Of a stretch of DNA of 64,000 nucleotides, positions 32,403-40,648 are shown piece after piece. Origin of the DNA: JAHFDS01 sp964593795 (GTDB lineage Bacteria; Myxococcota_A; Polyangia; JAHFDS01); contig CAZQJC010000331.1 in NCBI GenBank assembly GCA_964593795.1, forward strand, positions 14,293 through 78,292, read 5' to 3'. Within the stretch, counting starts at the first letter, position 1. Each line of letters starts with the position of its first letter. The position numbers and the translations under genes are program-made. The notes below the pieces were generated by a model. That model worked only from the letters and a program-made list of their open reading frames with translations, was not told where the DNA came from and did no database searches.

Positions 32403-33086
32403 TTACTTGAAACCGAGGTTACCGAGGCTCGCCCTGAGGTCAGGGTCGAGGTTGTCCAACTTGAGAAGCCAGGTTACGTAGCTCGTGGGAAGATCCTTGA
32501 GCGGCGTCCCCTTGTGCTTACCGAACGTCATCTTGGTCATCTGGATCGGCGTGTTTGCCGCCTCGAACAGATCCCAGAGGGTGTAACCGAAATCCTCCGT
32601 CATCTTTCCGAGCAGAGACATGAGAATGATCATGTCCCCGTCCGCAGAGTGGAAGCGGTCTTTGTCGACGTCCAACTCTAGGGCATATACTAGCGTAGCC
32701 AACTTATGGTTGTCAACACTCGGGTAGAGCTTACGCGCAAGTCGCAGCGTGCACATCTGCGGCGTAGCGTCCGGGAGGTAGGGCCCAAGGTAGCGAAAAT
32801 CGAATGCCGAGTTGTGGGCTGTGAAGATGGCATCGACGCTGCCCAGCTTGTTGCCCAGGACATCGTAGAAATACTCATCGGCGGTGGGGGCGTTCTCAAC
32901 GTCTTTCATCGTGATCCCGTGAACGGCGCTGGCGCCTGCGGGGATGGGGCGCTGAGGATTGATCAGGCTGTGGCCCTCGTCCAGAACCTCGAAGTCGTCA
33001 CTGATCAGGAGCCAGGCCACCTCAACGATCTTGTCTGTGGTACCCACGCCAGTCGTCTCTACGTCCGCCAACAGGTATTGTGCCAT
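32403..33086 (-). CDS. DnaQ-like 3'-5' exonuclease with DUF3820-like C-terminus
   Basis: A 227-residue protein. DEDDh exonuclease motifs: DVETTG (Exo I, near 8-13), AHNSAFDFRYL (Exo II, near 92-102) and HSADGDMII (Exo III, near 146-154). The C-terminal MTFGKHKGTPLKDLPTSYV followed by TWLL matches the DUF3820 module often fused to phage exonucleases. It may proofread or degrade DNA. A tRNA gene lies immediately upstream on the same strand, so both are probably co-transcribed. Confidence 0.88.
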   Translation of the reverse strand: MAQYLLADVETTGVGTTDKIVEVAWLLISDDFEVLDEGHSLINPQRPIPAGASAVHGITMKDVENAPTADEYFYDVLGNKLGSVDAIFTAHNSAFDFRYLGPYLPDATPQMCTLRLARKLYPSVDNHKLATLVYALELDVDKDRFHSADGDMIILMSLLGKMTEDFGYTLWDLFEAANTPIQMTKMTFGKHKGTPLKDLPTSYVTWLLKLDNLDPDLRASLGNLGFK

Positions 33087-33113
33087 TTTGTAGTTCTTCT
33101 TGTTATGTCAACT

Positions 33114-33189
33114 TGGTGCTGGCAACAGGACTCAAACCTGTGGCCCCTCGCTTACAAGGCGAGCGCTCTATCAACTGAGCTATGCCAGC
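33114..33189 (-). tRNA. tRNA-Thr (UGU anticodon)
   Basis: Reading leftward from 33189: acceptor GCTGGCA pairs with TGCCAGC, with a D arm (GCTC...GAGC). The anticodon stem CTCGC/GCGAG has loop CTTGTAA (anticodon TGT). The T arm is ACAGG/CCTGT with TTTGAGT, and the discriminator A and CCA are encoded (33117-33114). All stems pair and the total is 76 nt. It decodes ACA and possibly other ACN codons. Confidence 0.95.
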
Positions 33190-33263
33190 CATAGATGTAG
33201 GCCCTGCTGGAGGGGGCCCTACCCTTGAGGTAGTCCGGCCCAATAAGGGCCTACATCTATGGC
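33188..33263 (-). repeat. Long hairpin abutting the tRNA 5' end
   Basis: A perfect 18-bp inverted repeat (33188-33205 with 33246-33263) encloses further partial pairing (GGGCCCTACC region with GGTAGTCCGGCCC). Two bases overlap the tRNA's 5' end. A second hairpin with 9-bp arms (33264-33272 with 33288-33296) follows immediately. The pair fills the gap between the HNH gene stop and the tRNA. It could guide tRNA 5' processing or protect the RNA. Confidence 0.85.
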
Positions 33264-33317
33264 CCTCGAGGCTACTTGTTGCACGCCGCCTCGAGGCTCT
33301 GGGCGTGTGGGGGAGGG

Positions 33318-33839
33318 CTAATACACGATCTTACGTGGGTGGTCCGGGTGGAACTTAGATGCTTCTCCGAAGTGTTTCACATGAGCCGCCTTATGCACCT
33401 CATAGGCCTCTTCCGGCGTATCAAACGTACCGAGATACGTTCTCTTGCCCTTGATGTGGACGGCTGACGCGTATCTTCCAGCCGGGGTCGGCATGACCCC
33501 CGGAAGAATTGGGTTACTCCGTCCCCTGCCCCCAGCAAGGTTCTCTGTACGGCTGACCAGACGAAGGTTCTCGATCCGGCTATTAGTCCTGTCCCCGTCC
33601 TTGTGGTCAAGGTCCAGGTGTTTCGGGGGCAGCTCACCGTGGTGGTAGAGCCAAACCAGGTGGTGGACCAGATATCTCTTACCAAAGATAGCGACAAGCC
33701 CGTACCCACCTGGTTGTGCCACTCCAGCGGACCTGCCTGCCTTAGCTCTGTGCCCTGTAGGTACTACCCAGATGAGGTGGCCAGAGTCCTGATCATACCT
33801 CATGTGTTTTTGTAGGGTTTCTTTAGTTAAGGCAGGCAT
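33318..33839 (-). CDS. HNH endonuclease with AP2-like DNA-binding domain
   Basis: A 173-residue protein. The ATG at 33839 is chosen; a GTG eight codons earlier would overlap the previous gene. The N-terminal domain has HHLVWLYHHGELP, LDHKDGDRTNSRIENLRL, an HNH_3 core. The C-terminal TPAGRYASAVHIKGKRTYLG followed by FDTPEEAYEVHKAA is an AP2-like DNA-binding module often fused to HNH homing endonucleases. It starts 6 nt after the upstream gene and is followed by the tRNA-linked hairpins, so it may be an insertion between the upstream gene and tRNA. Confidence 0.88.
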   Translation of the reverse strand: MPALTKETLQKHMRYDQDSGHLIWVVPTGHRAKAGRSAGVAQPGGYGLVAIFGKRYLVHHLVWLYHHGELPPKHLDLDHKDGDRTNSRIENLRLVSRTENLAGGRGRSNPILPGVMPTPAGRYASAVHIKGKRTYLGTFDTPEEAYEVHKAAHVKHFGEASKFHPDHPRKIVY

Positions 33840-33844
33840 GGATA

Positions 33845-34612
33845 TCACCGGGCCACGTGCCACGAAAAGTTCGTATATTTGTTGTTGCCCTTGGTACGAG
33901 CAACAGCCTCGATCTCCACGATGTCAGAGACGGACTTCACGACGCCCTTGGCGACCAGGACACCTTGAGTCTGGCAGAACGCAGCGAACTGGCCGGCAGA
34001 GGTCTGGGACAGCTGCACGACTACCATCTTGCGCTCTTCTTCCGGGATCTCGCCCTTCTTCTCCGTCCAGACAAGCATGCCGAAGAGGTCGATGTACATC
34101 GACTTGCTGGCCTTGTCGTAGCCGTGGGTTTCCTTCAGGTCACGCAGATACTCCTCTACCGTGACGTCCTTACCGTAGACGGTCTGGTTGTCGTAGGTGT
34201 TGGCCAGAAACTGCTTGGACTCCTCGTAGCCGGGGTCCTTCGACTGCAGGCCAGGGCTCAGAATCCAGCGGTAGTTCCACGAGATGATCTCGACGCGGCA
34301 GCGGGTACCGAGGCTGTCATTGCCGATGTAGCAGGCACCCTGCTCAGCCTTGATGCGCTCGACGGCCATCGACAGGCCGACGACGGTCTCGATGTCGAAA
34401 GCGTCCTGCTTCTCGGTGTAGATCGGGGGAAACTTCACGGGGGCGCGGGCGGCGCCAACAGCGGTCGTCTGGGCGACGGCGGGGACGGAGGCCTGGGAGA
34501 CCTCAGGGGCGGGGGCAGAAACAGCGGGGGCTTCAGCGGCCATGGTCTCGTACTCCTCATCGGTTTCGAAAGCGGGCATGGTCTGGGTCTGGATTGCGTC
34601 TTTGAGTGCCAT
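33845..34612 (-). CDS. Abundant-looking hypothetical protein, possible ssDNA-binding role
   Basis: A 255-residue protein. The ATG at 34612 with GAGGA upstream is chosen over an earlier frame. The N-terminus (about 20-75) is a low-complexity Ala/Pro/Glu/Val linker. The rest is a folded alpha/beta domain with GACYIGNDSLGTRCRVEIISW and KMVVVQLSQTSAGQFAAFCQ. It has its own strong promoter and a structured leader, and lies between the primase-helicase and exonuclease genes. That context would suit a replication protein made in quantity, such as a single-stranded-DNA-binding protein. No OB-fold motif can be demonstrated, so the function remains open. Confidence 0.7.
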   Translation of the reverse strand: MALKDAIQTQTMPAFETDEEYETMAAEAPAVSAPAPEVSQASVPAVAQTTAVGAARAPVKFPPIYTEKQDAFDIETVVGLSMAVERIKAEQGACYIGNDSLGTRCRVEIISWNYRWILSPGLQSKDPGYEESKQFLANTYDNQTVYGKDVTVEEYLRDLKETHGYDKASKSMYIDLFGMLVWTEKKGEIPEEERKMVVVQLSQTSAGQFAAFCQTQGVLVAKGVVKSVSDIVEIEAVARTKGNNKYTNFSWHVAR

Positions 34613-34679
34613 TTTGGTTTCCTCAGCGGATTGAAATCCCGGTTGCCCGGGGGAAGCTCGCAACTTCTGCGAGGGAAGT

Positions 34680-34718
34680 GAAGGGCTGCGTGTGACTTAT
34701 TCGTCTCTGCAGCCCTTC
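34680..34718 (-). promoter_or_regulatory. Structured 5' leader hairpin
   Basis: A perfect 10-bp inverted repeat (34680-34689 with 34709-34718) lies in the leader between the promoter at 34750-34778 and the ATG at 34612. A smaller CTCGCA/TGCGAG hairpin and a CCCGG/CCGGG pairing lie closer to the gene. There is no T-run in the leftward direction. Probably mRNA stabilising or regulatory. Confidence 0.65.
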
Positions 34719-34749
34719 TACTTTGTGTGGGCCTCGGCCCTATGGCTGC

Positions 34750-34778
34750 ACTGTAGTACTAGCCATATTGTCTGTCAA
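34750..34778 (-). promoter_or_regulatory. Strong sigma70-type promoter
   Basis: Reading leftward: -35 TTGACA (34778-34773), 17-bp spacer, -10 TACAGT (34755-34750). It sits just after the primase-helicase stop codon and drives the 33845 gene, with possible read-through to the tRNA and exonuclease. It has the same hexamer design and spacing as the promoter at 24216-24244. Confidence 0.8.
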
Positions 34779-34792
34779 CTTTTTCTTGTTCC

Positions 34793-37678
34793 TTACATCT
34801 CGAAAGGCTCGCACCCGTCCTCGGCCAGGGTGTCACAGTCGAACCTGAACAGGGGCTCGAAGGGGTTGCGGTAGATCGGCGAGTCCTCACAGGTTCTTGT
34901 GATGAGGCCGTTGTACCGCTCCATCGCTGCAATGAAGGCCTTATCAGTGTCGAAGAGCACCTCCTGCTTGAGGCTCAACTGATACCGGACATACTTGGCG
35001 TACGCGGGCCGCAGCTTGAGGTCCAGCACCATGCCGTCCGTCACATAGTCGACACCCTTGACGATCTGGTACTGGGCGTCCGTGTTGCGTGTAAGGTGGC
35101 CCATGACGTCAAGGACCTTGGCTGCCTCCGAGATGACCTTCTGGGTGCTGGTCAGCGCTGACTCGATCACCGCCTCTTTCATGGCCTCAATGTTGTCGGC
35201 GTACCTGTCACCGAACACCTCTGCGAGGGCAATGCTCATAAAGTCAAGCCCGGTCAGGATGACGCTGTAGTTGTGCCAGGGTCGGTTCTGGTCCTCGTAG
35301 ACCCTCCGACTCACCTTGCTCTTGAAGATGTCCCGGTACTTGGCCACCGAGTCGCGCACGAGGTCGGGCTTGATCGCCAGGGCCGCGTCGATCATGGAGC
35401 GCCCGAGCCATGAGATGGGCCCACCTTGGCGCCGCGCGTAGCAGTACTCGAACTCGTCACTGCGCCCGTCCCGATCCTCTTTGCTGAGCGGCGTGGAGAC
35501 ACAGCGCTCCAGGATCGCGCTCTGGCTCTCGAGCGCCTCTCCGATAAACATGATTGGGGCGACGTTGTCGTAGCCGTTGACAACGGTCCCGCCACCGGCC
35601 ACGTCCCGGTTCACCGAACCGCGCTCCAGGCGCTCCCCGTTGTAGTTGGTCCGCAGCAGGTTCTGCACCTGGTCCAGCTGGAACTTGGCCATCTGACGAG
35701 GCTTGAGCTCCTCGAAGATCACTGGGAGGGAAGCTGACTGCGTCACCGCCGCCACCATCGGGAAGAAGGTGTTGCCCGCGGCCGAGATCTTCTTCGGCAT
35801 TTTCAGGTGGTAGTGCATGTGGGAGAACAGTTCGACCGTCTGGGTCTTGCCGGCGCCGGCCTGTCCCCACACCTGGAGCAGGGGGAATGCCTTCCAGTGG
35901 AAACGAATCAACTGTGTCAGAAAAGCGGCTGAGAACCAGCCCGCAATCTTGCCAATGTTCACAGGAGTATTGATGCGCCACAACTTGTCGAAGAACTCAC
36001 GTGTCTCAGGCGTATCTTCAAGTCGCGGGGCCGACAGGATGTCAGTGCGGAAAGCACCCAGCTCATCGTGCATGCCACGAAAACGGTAGCGCCGCTCCTT
36101 GGGTGACAGGCACTGATCCGCACATGCGAAGATGATATCAATATCATCTACCGTTTTTGCTCCTGGGTAGATGACGAGGTCTACCCCTTCCCTCGAAGTA
36201 ACAATCATTTTCTTTGCCTTTGAGTCGGTGCGACGACGAAACGCCTCAAGTAGGTGGCTGACCAGCAGGTCTGTCGCGTTCTGCCACGTGGCGAACCCGT
36301 TTACCCAATCGTTGAACGATGCCTTGGTTCTGAGGTTGCTCAGCGTCACATAAGCAGGGCCGATCTCCTTACCATGCAGGAACGCAGTGAATTCAAAGCC
36401 CACATGCTTTCCCTCTTTTGTGACAAGTGAGCAGGGCTTCGAGATCCCGATGGGGCAGATCCGCTTGGTGCCGTCCTCAGTAACGGCGAAGATGCCGTTG
36501 GGCCCGAACTCGACCAGTGCCCCCGTGTCCTCGTCCTTGCCTACGCTAGGATCGACCTCCGGGTCGTGGGCTTCGTCCTCTGTGGCTGGTACGCCCCCTT
36601 CTGAGGGGGTGTCAGCTACGTCGGGCTCCACAGCCCCGGCCCAGTCCAGGTCGGCGGTGTAGGTACCCTTGGCGAACAGGCTCTTGACCCCACCCAGGCT
36701 GAACTCGTACGTTGGATTTTCGTACTGGTATCTGTACTGATTACGTAATTCAGCTTCACGTAAGCGTGCTGACCCGTATCGACTTGAGTCCCCCTGGTGA
36801 CTATCTATAAGTGACCTGGACTCATCAATGAGCTGGTCCTCAGTCTTGCCCAGCGCAATGGCGAAGGAGGCGAGCTGCAGTGCGATCTGGTTCCAGCCCA
36901 CGCCCGGGCGCACGCCCTCGCCAGTCAGCAGCAACTTGACGCTGTCCGGGAACTGGCCGGAGAACCGCGTCATCTGCTCGTGGTTGACCCTCTTCGACTT
37001 GCGACGCTTGACCCCGACCTCGACCTTCTCCTTGGCCAGGGCGTAGAGCAGGCTCAGCTTCGCGTTCGTCGTCGGCGGCGTGACCGGCAGCGCAGCGCGG
37101 GGCGCTGAGCAGATGGCCTCGTAGTCTTCGGCGGTGGCCGTCATGAACTCGTCGGCGGTGACCTGGACCTTGAACTTGCCGTTGCTGCGCTTGACGTTCG
37201 GGGTACGCCACATCCGGCCGCGCTTGGCCGAATAGACCCGGAGGTCGAGCGTGTCCACGAACGTGGCCATGGCGATCTCCTTGAAGATCGCCGGGAGGTG
37301 GGCAATGCCCCCGCCCGGGATCTTGGGCAGGAAGCACTGCAGGGGGATCTCGACGTGGCAGCCACGGCCCCCGGTGAACCAGAGGCGGGCCTGGGAGATG
37401 TCGAAGTCGTGCTCCTTCTCAAGCTTGAGGAGGAACACGCGAGACTGGATCAGAACCTCGGACAGGTCATCAGAGTCGAAGTCCGTGTAAAAGCCATAGG
37501 GCGCCGAATACTTTACGGCCGCAAGTTCCTCTGGGGTAAGGGTCTGGGTGAAGCTGTTATCGACGTCGAGGACGGAGACGAACTCAGGCTTGAGCTCGTT
37601 GACGATCCTTTCCCGTTCTGAGGCCAGGGCGCACTCCCACTGCACGTTCCCGCCTCGAGCCTGTACAAACATGTACAT
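34793..37678 (-). CDS. AEP-type primase fused to a P-loop helicase
   Basis: A 961-residue protein. The N-terminal domain has the archaeo-eukaryotic primase signature: YTDFDSDD (metal-binding D66 and D68) and FTGGRGCHVEIP (the sxH-type motif, H108). A PriCT-like helical region follows, then an acidic linker near 350-400. The C-terminal half has Walker A GQAGAGKTQT near residue 600 and a later IFEELKP-type Walker B region, consistent with a DUF927/superfamily 3-like ATPase. It should prime DNA synthesis and unwind DNA for the PolA-type polymerase. An ATG two codons later is an alternative start. An AAGGA box lies upstream. Confidence 0.88.
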   Translation of the reverse strand: MYMFVQARGGNVQWECALASERERIVNELKPEFVSVLDVDNSFTQTLTPEELAAVKYSAPYGFYTDFDSDDLSEVLIQSRVFLLKLEKEHDFDISQARLWFTGGRGCHVEIPLQCFLPKIPGGGIAHLPAIFKEIAMATFVDTLDLRVYSAKRGRMWRTPNVKRSNGKFKVQVTADEFMTATAEDYEAICSAPRAALPVTPPTTNAKLSLLYALAKEKVEVGVKRRKSKRVNHEQMTRFSGQFPDSVKLLLTGEGVRPGVGWNQIALQLASFAIALGKTEDQLIDESRSLIDSHQGDSSRYGSARLREAELRNQYRYQYENPTYEFSLGGVKSLFAKGTYTADLDWAGAVEPDVADTPSEGGVPATEDEAHDPEVDPSVGKDEDTGALVEFGPNGIFAVTEDGTKRICPIGISKPCSLVTKEGKHVGFEFTAFLHGKEIGPAYVTLSNLRTKASFNDWVNGFATWQNATDLLVSHLLEAFRRRTDSKAKKMIVTSREGVDLVIYPGAKTVDDIDIIFACADQCLSPKERRYRFRGMHDELGAFRTDILSAPRLEDTPETREFFDKLWRINTPVNIGKIAGWFSAAFLTQLIRFHWKAFPLLQVWGQAGAGKTQTVELFSHMHYHLKMPKKISAAGNTFFPMVAAVTQSASLPVIFEELKPRQMAKFQLDQVQNLLRTNYNGERLERGSVNRDVAGGGTVVNGYDNVAPIMFIGEALESQSAILERCVSTPLSKEDRDGRSDEFEYCYARRQGGPISWLGRSMIDAALAIKPDLVRDSVAKYRDIFKSKVSRRVYEDQNRPWHNYSVILTGLDFMSIALAEVFGDRYADNIEAMKEAVIESALTSTQKVISEAAKVLDVMGHLTRNTDAQYQIVKGVDYVTDGMVLDLKLRPAYAKYVRYQLSLKQEVLFDTDKAFIAAMERYNGLITRTCEDSPIYRNPFEPLFRFDCDTLAEDGCEPFEM

Positions 37679-37771
37679 GTCATTCTTATCCTTATCCGCC
37701 CCGAGAGGGTGGCGAGGTTACTCCGTTCTCGGAGAGGGCGCAAATTCAACTTAGTAGCCGAGAGAAGTCTG

Positions 37772-39175
37772 TCACCTACCCTCCAAAGAATCCCGAATAT
37801 CTTTTGATCCACGCAGCACAATATTCACGAGACTGTCGTTTTCCTGGAGGAACTCCCACACCCGCATCTGAAGCGTCTTTTGTGCAATGGCGACCCGGCA
37901 GTTCACGCCGCTCTTCTGTCCGTCTCGATGTAGCCTGGCTATCGCCTGGTGGAACGTCGCCGCCCGGTACGGCATCTCCACAAACAGCATGTCCTGGCAC
38001 ACGTCCTGCAGGCCGTCGATGCCCGCCGACGCTGCTTGGATCTGGAGAATGATGACCTTACACTTAGGGTCCCTGACGAATGTGTCAATCGGCGCCTGAC
38101 GGTCTTTCGTCTCTCCCCACAGCGCCACAGCCCCAAGGTCCTTCAGGTACTCAAGCAGCTGTGTGGTCGTCCGCCTGTAATGGCAGAAGATCACGAGCTT
38201 CTTACCGGCAAGTTCATCCATCACAGCGTCTATCAGGTCATAGACCGTGCTCCTGACCCGGCCCTCGCTGAAGTATTCCGCAGAGCACGGCACCTGCTGA
38301 AGCGCCTGATAGAGCGCGCTCACGTTGGTGAGGTCGATCTTGCCCCCGTTCGTGAGCTTGACCATCTGCTCATCGACCATGCGGTTGTAGAGCCTGAGAT
38401 GCTCGGGCTCAAGGTCGTAGTAAATCGGTGTGTAGGTGAGCTCGGGCAGGTCCTTGAGCACGTCCTCCTTCAGGACCCGGTGTGCAACAAGCAGCAGGTT
38501 CTTGTTGAGCATGTCCAGGTGGGCGTACTCCTTGGGCTTGTTGGTCCTGAAGTCCCGTTCAGTGACGTGGATAGATTCGAACTGGTACTGGGACTTGTAG
38601 ACCTCAGGCGTCAGCAACTTGATGTAGGCATACCCATCCTCGGGGACAGATAGTGGGGTCCCTGTCAACAGGCACAGGTCGTTGATGAGGGAGAAGTCTC
38701 GGACAAACTTGAAGTTGTCTGATGCTGGATTCTTCAGAGCCTGGGCTTCATCAACGATGATGAACAGTCGGCAGTTGCCTAGTTCAGCCTCAAATCGCTT
38801 GATGTCACGCTTGAACATCTGGAGGCCAACGAGGATGAACTGCTTGTCGAACTTCAGCTTTTTGCGCTGGGCTGGCGTTCCAGCATAGACCATCACGTCC
38901 GCGCCCGGAAACTTCTCTATGTTTCGCTTCCAGTTCTGGAGAAGCACAGGGGGCATGATCACCACCGTCTTCTCAATACTAGCGAAGAGCATCTTGTACA
39001 TGGCTATGGTGATGGCAGTAAAGGTCTTACCGGTGCCCACGTCGAAGTACAGGCCCAACCTCGGTAGTGGGCCTAACTCATTAGTTGCTTTTTGCTGGAA
39101 CTCATAGAGTTCTACAGGAAGGTTGATTTGTCTCTTCAACTCCTGGTAAGGGAGGAAGGCACCATTGTTATCCAT
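37772..39175 (-). CDS. SNF2-type superfamily 2 helicase
   Basis: A 467-residue protein. The ATG at 39175 is chosen because the longer frame would run through the preceding gene. Motifs in order: LYEFQQKATNEL (Q-like), FDVGTGKTFTAITIA (I), VVIMPPVLLQNWK (Ia), FIIVDEAQALKN (II, DEAQ), CLLTGTPLS (III), VIFCHYRR (IV), ILQIQAASAGIDGLQ (V), HQAIARLHRDGQ (VI). This is a compact SNF2/Rad54-like translocase common in phages, probably acting in replication or recombination. Translation is coupled to the upstream gene by an 8-nt overlap. Confidence 0.93.
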   Translation of the reverse strand: MDNNGAFLPYQELKRQINLPVELYEFQQKATNELGPLPRLGLYFDVGTGKTFTAITIAMYKMLFASIEKTVVIMPPVLLQNWKRNIEKFPGADVMVYAGTPAQRKKLKFDKQFILVGLQMFKRDIKRFEAELGNCRLFIIVDEAQALKNPASDNFKFVRDFSLINDLCLLTGTPLSVPEDGYAYIKLLTPEVYKSQYQFESIHVTERDFRTNKPKEYAHLDMLNKNLLLVAHRVLKEDVLKDLPELTYTPIYYDLEPEHLRLYNRMVDEQMVKLTNGGKIDLTNVSALYQALQQVPCSAEYFSEGRVRSTVYDLIDAVMDELAGKKLVIFCHYRRTTTQLLEYLKDLGAVALWGETKDRQAPIDTFVRDPKCKVIILQIQAASAGIDGLQDVCQDMLFVEMPYRAATFHQAIARLHRDGQKSGVNCRVAIAQKTLQMRVWEFLQENDSLVNIVLRGSKDIRDSLEGR

Positions 39176-39602
39176 ATTTCTTTTTGGACTTGAAATCCAC
39201 CTTGTAGACGTTTGGGCCCAGGCCATTACACAGCCTGGCGTTAGCCTCTTTGGCTCGATCCCACATACGGTATCTAAAAGCCGTGGGGAAGCCCTTGCAG
39301 AGCTTGTCGATCAGCGCCCCATGGGTACGCATACCCATGAACATCTCAAAGTCACGCATCATCTCGATTGGCGGGCCACGCAGGATATTGCGGAGGTCCT
39401 TGTACATACCGTCATCAATGTGCTCTGAGATCATGTCCCCGGCCCAGACCTTGTCGTGCAGGTTGTCAACCTCAGGGTGGACGAGCCACAGCAGGTTCAT
39501 CTTGCACTGGTCGTACTTAAAGGTGGCTGCGCCCCCGACCCACAGTTGTGGTTCGGTGTAGGGGTAGTATAGGACCTCAGCTTTCAAGATGTCTTCGCTC
39601 AT
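39168..39602 (-). CDS. Hypothetical protein upstream of helicase
   Basis: A 144-residue protein starting at ATG 39602 with AAGGAAG upstream and overlapping the previous gene by an ATGA. It has a YYPYTEPQLWVGGAATF start and helical CKMNLLWLVHPEVDNL and MRDFEMFMGMRTHGALIDK segments. No catalytic signature. It runs 8 nt into the helicase gene, so it is probably co-expressed with it. Confidence 0.75.
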   Translation of the reverse strand: MSEDILKAEVLYYPYTEPQLWVGGAATFKYDQCKMNLLWLVHPEVDNLHDKVWAGDMISEHIDDGMYKDLRNILRGPPIEMMRDFEMFMGMRTHGALIDKLCKGFPTAFRYRMWDRAKEANARLCNGLGPNVYKVDFKSKKKYG

Positions 39603-39841
39603 AGTTTCTTCCTTACCTTTGATACAGGGACAATAGGGTCTGCGGAGGTTACGGCGTAAGCGCCTACCTGTCGAGTCAGGTGCCACCCGCTGCAGTACGG
39701 GCAACGGTAGACGCCCAGGACTTTGGCATTGCCGTTGCGCTCGATGGAGTCCATCGCCGCGGCTCTCGCGGTCAACTCGCACGGGTATCGGCGCTTACTC
39801 GCGCAGGTTTTGGTGTGCCCCTTTAGCGGGGGTGCTGTCAT
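39599..39841 (-). CDS. Small zinc-knuckle protein
   Basis: An 80-residue basic protein with CASKRRYPCEL near the N-terminus and YRCPYCSGWHLTRQ in the middle. CPYCxxWHLT is a recurrent pattern in small phage zinc-ribbon proteins; the two cysteine pairs could bind one zinc. It overlaps genes on both sides by 4 nt (ATGA). Function unknown; nucleic-acid binding is plausible. Confidence 0.8.
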   Translation of the reverse strand: MTAPPLKGHTKTCASKRRYPCELTARAAAMDSIERNGNAKVLGVYRCPYCSGWHLTRQVGAYAVTSADPIVPVSKVRKKL

Positions 39842-40173
39842 TTATTGACCTCCCTCAACGCCTCTCTCATCGCAGCATAGAAGCGAGTCGTCCATAGCGT
39901 GCCAATATAGTTGAAGTGGCCCCAGTCACGAACGAAATCAAGGAACCAGTCAGGGTTTTCCGGGAGGGCAGACTGCCCTGGCAACACCTTTCTGTCGCCG
40001 TGCACGATGGCCCGGTGGATACGGTTCACGGTGTCCTCGGGCAGGCCAGTGGCCCGAAGGAACCTCAGGACGTCCTCGTGATCCTCTGAGGCGCCCAGAC
40101 CTTCGAGTAGACCCTTGATCTGTTCGTTGACGAGCCACAGCGGGTGGTCTTCGTCCAGCTCGATTGTTCTCAT
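39838..40173 (-). CDS. Hypothetical protein
   Basis: A 111-residue, largely helical protein with LWLVNEQIKGLLEGLGASED and a Trp-rich NPDWFLDFVRDWGHFNYIG segment. It overlaps its neighbours by 4 nt on each side. No motif recognised. It belongs to the start of the run of small accessory genes behind the helicase. Confidence 0.75.
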   Translation of the reverse strand: MRTIELDEDHPLWLVNEQIKGLLEGLGASEDHEDVLRFLRATGLPEDTVNRIHRAIVHGDRKVLPGQSALPENPDWFLDFVRDWGHFNYIGTLWTTRFYAAMREALREVNK

Positions 40174-40448
40174 CGTTTGGCAGCCCTTGAGTGCTTGTTA
40201 CGCAGTTGATAAACCAATGCCATTGAGTCGTCAAACGCTTTCTTTAGCGCTGCTCTTTGTGCAATGATAGTTTTAAGTTCTTCCTCCGCCTCAGCCGGCC
40301 AACAAAGGTATTGGTATATGCAATCTTCAGCCTTGTGGTGCTGATCAACATAGACTAGATCTGCCCCAGAAACCTTTGTTACAGTTCCTTTGCAAATGGG
40401 CCCTTCTTCGTAGTTGTAGCACCAAATGATTTCATCGCCGATTTTCAT
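40170..40448 (-). CDS. Hypothetical protein
   Basis: A 92-residue protein. The first half is a small beta unit (KIGDEIIWCYNYEEGPICKG then TVTKVSGADLVYVD), like an SH3-type barrel. The second half is a charged helix (AEEELKTIIAQRAALKKAFD). ATG in an overlap with the upstream gene. Family not recognised. Confidence 0.75.
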   Translation of the reverse strand: MKIGDEIIWCYNYEEGPICKGTVTKVSGADLVYVDQHHKAEDCIYQYLCWPAEAEEELKTIIAQRAALKKAFDDSMALVYQLRNKHSRAAKR

Positions 40449-40648
40449 CGCTTGACCTCCTGGGTGGCTGCGATTAGCCCCATGACTTCAAAAACGTTTT
40501 CTCGGACTTCGATCGTGTCACCATCGAACGTCCTCACGTAGCAGTTAATACCGTGCCACTTGCCGCTTGAGCCCGGTTCAACAAGCCGAGCAATGGCATC
40601 AGGGTGAATGGCGTGTACCCTTCCGTTGATGTCTGTAAGCTGGATCAT
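40445..40648 (-). CDS. Hypothetical small beta protein
   Basis: A 67-residue protein. The ATG at 40648 is chosen because GGAGG lies 8 nt upstream. It reads MIQLTDINGRVHAIHPDAIA and later CYVRTFDGDTIEVREN, a repeated beta-hairpin pattern similar to small flagellar FlbD-like or other beta-barrel proteins that begin MIxLTxxNGxxxxxxPxxI. It overlaps the genes on both sides. Confidence 0.78.
   Translation of the reverse strand: MIQLTDINGRVHAIHPDAIARLVEPGSSGKWHGINCYVRTFDGDTIEVRENVFEVMGLIAATQEVKR

Noticed and set aside
33090..33112. TTGACA box beside the tRNA 3' end as a promoter for the exonuclease gene
   Set aside because: No -10 hexamer occurs at 16-18 bp; the sequence there is the ribosome-binding region.
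37748..37775. Possible promoter GTGACA-16-TAAGTT upstream of the primase-helicase gene
   Set aside because: The -10 matches only 3 of 6 and the spacer is short; it resembles the real promoters only loosely.
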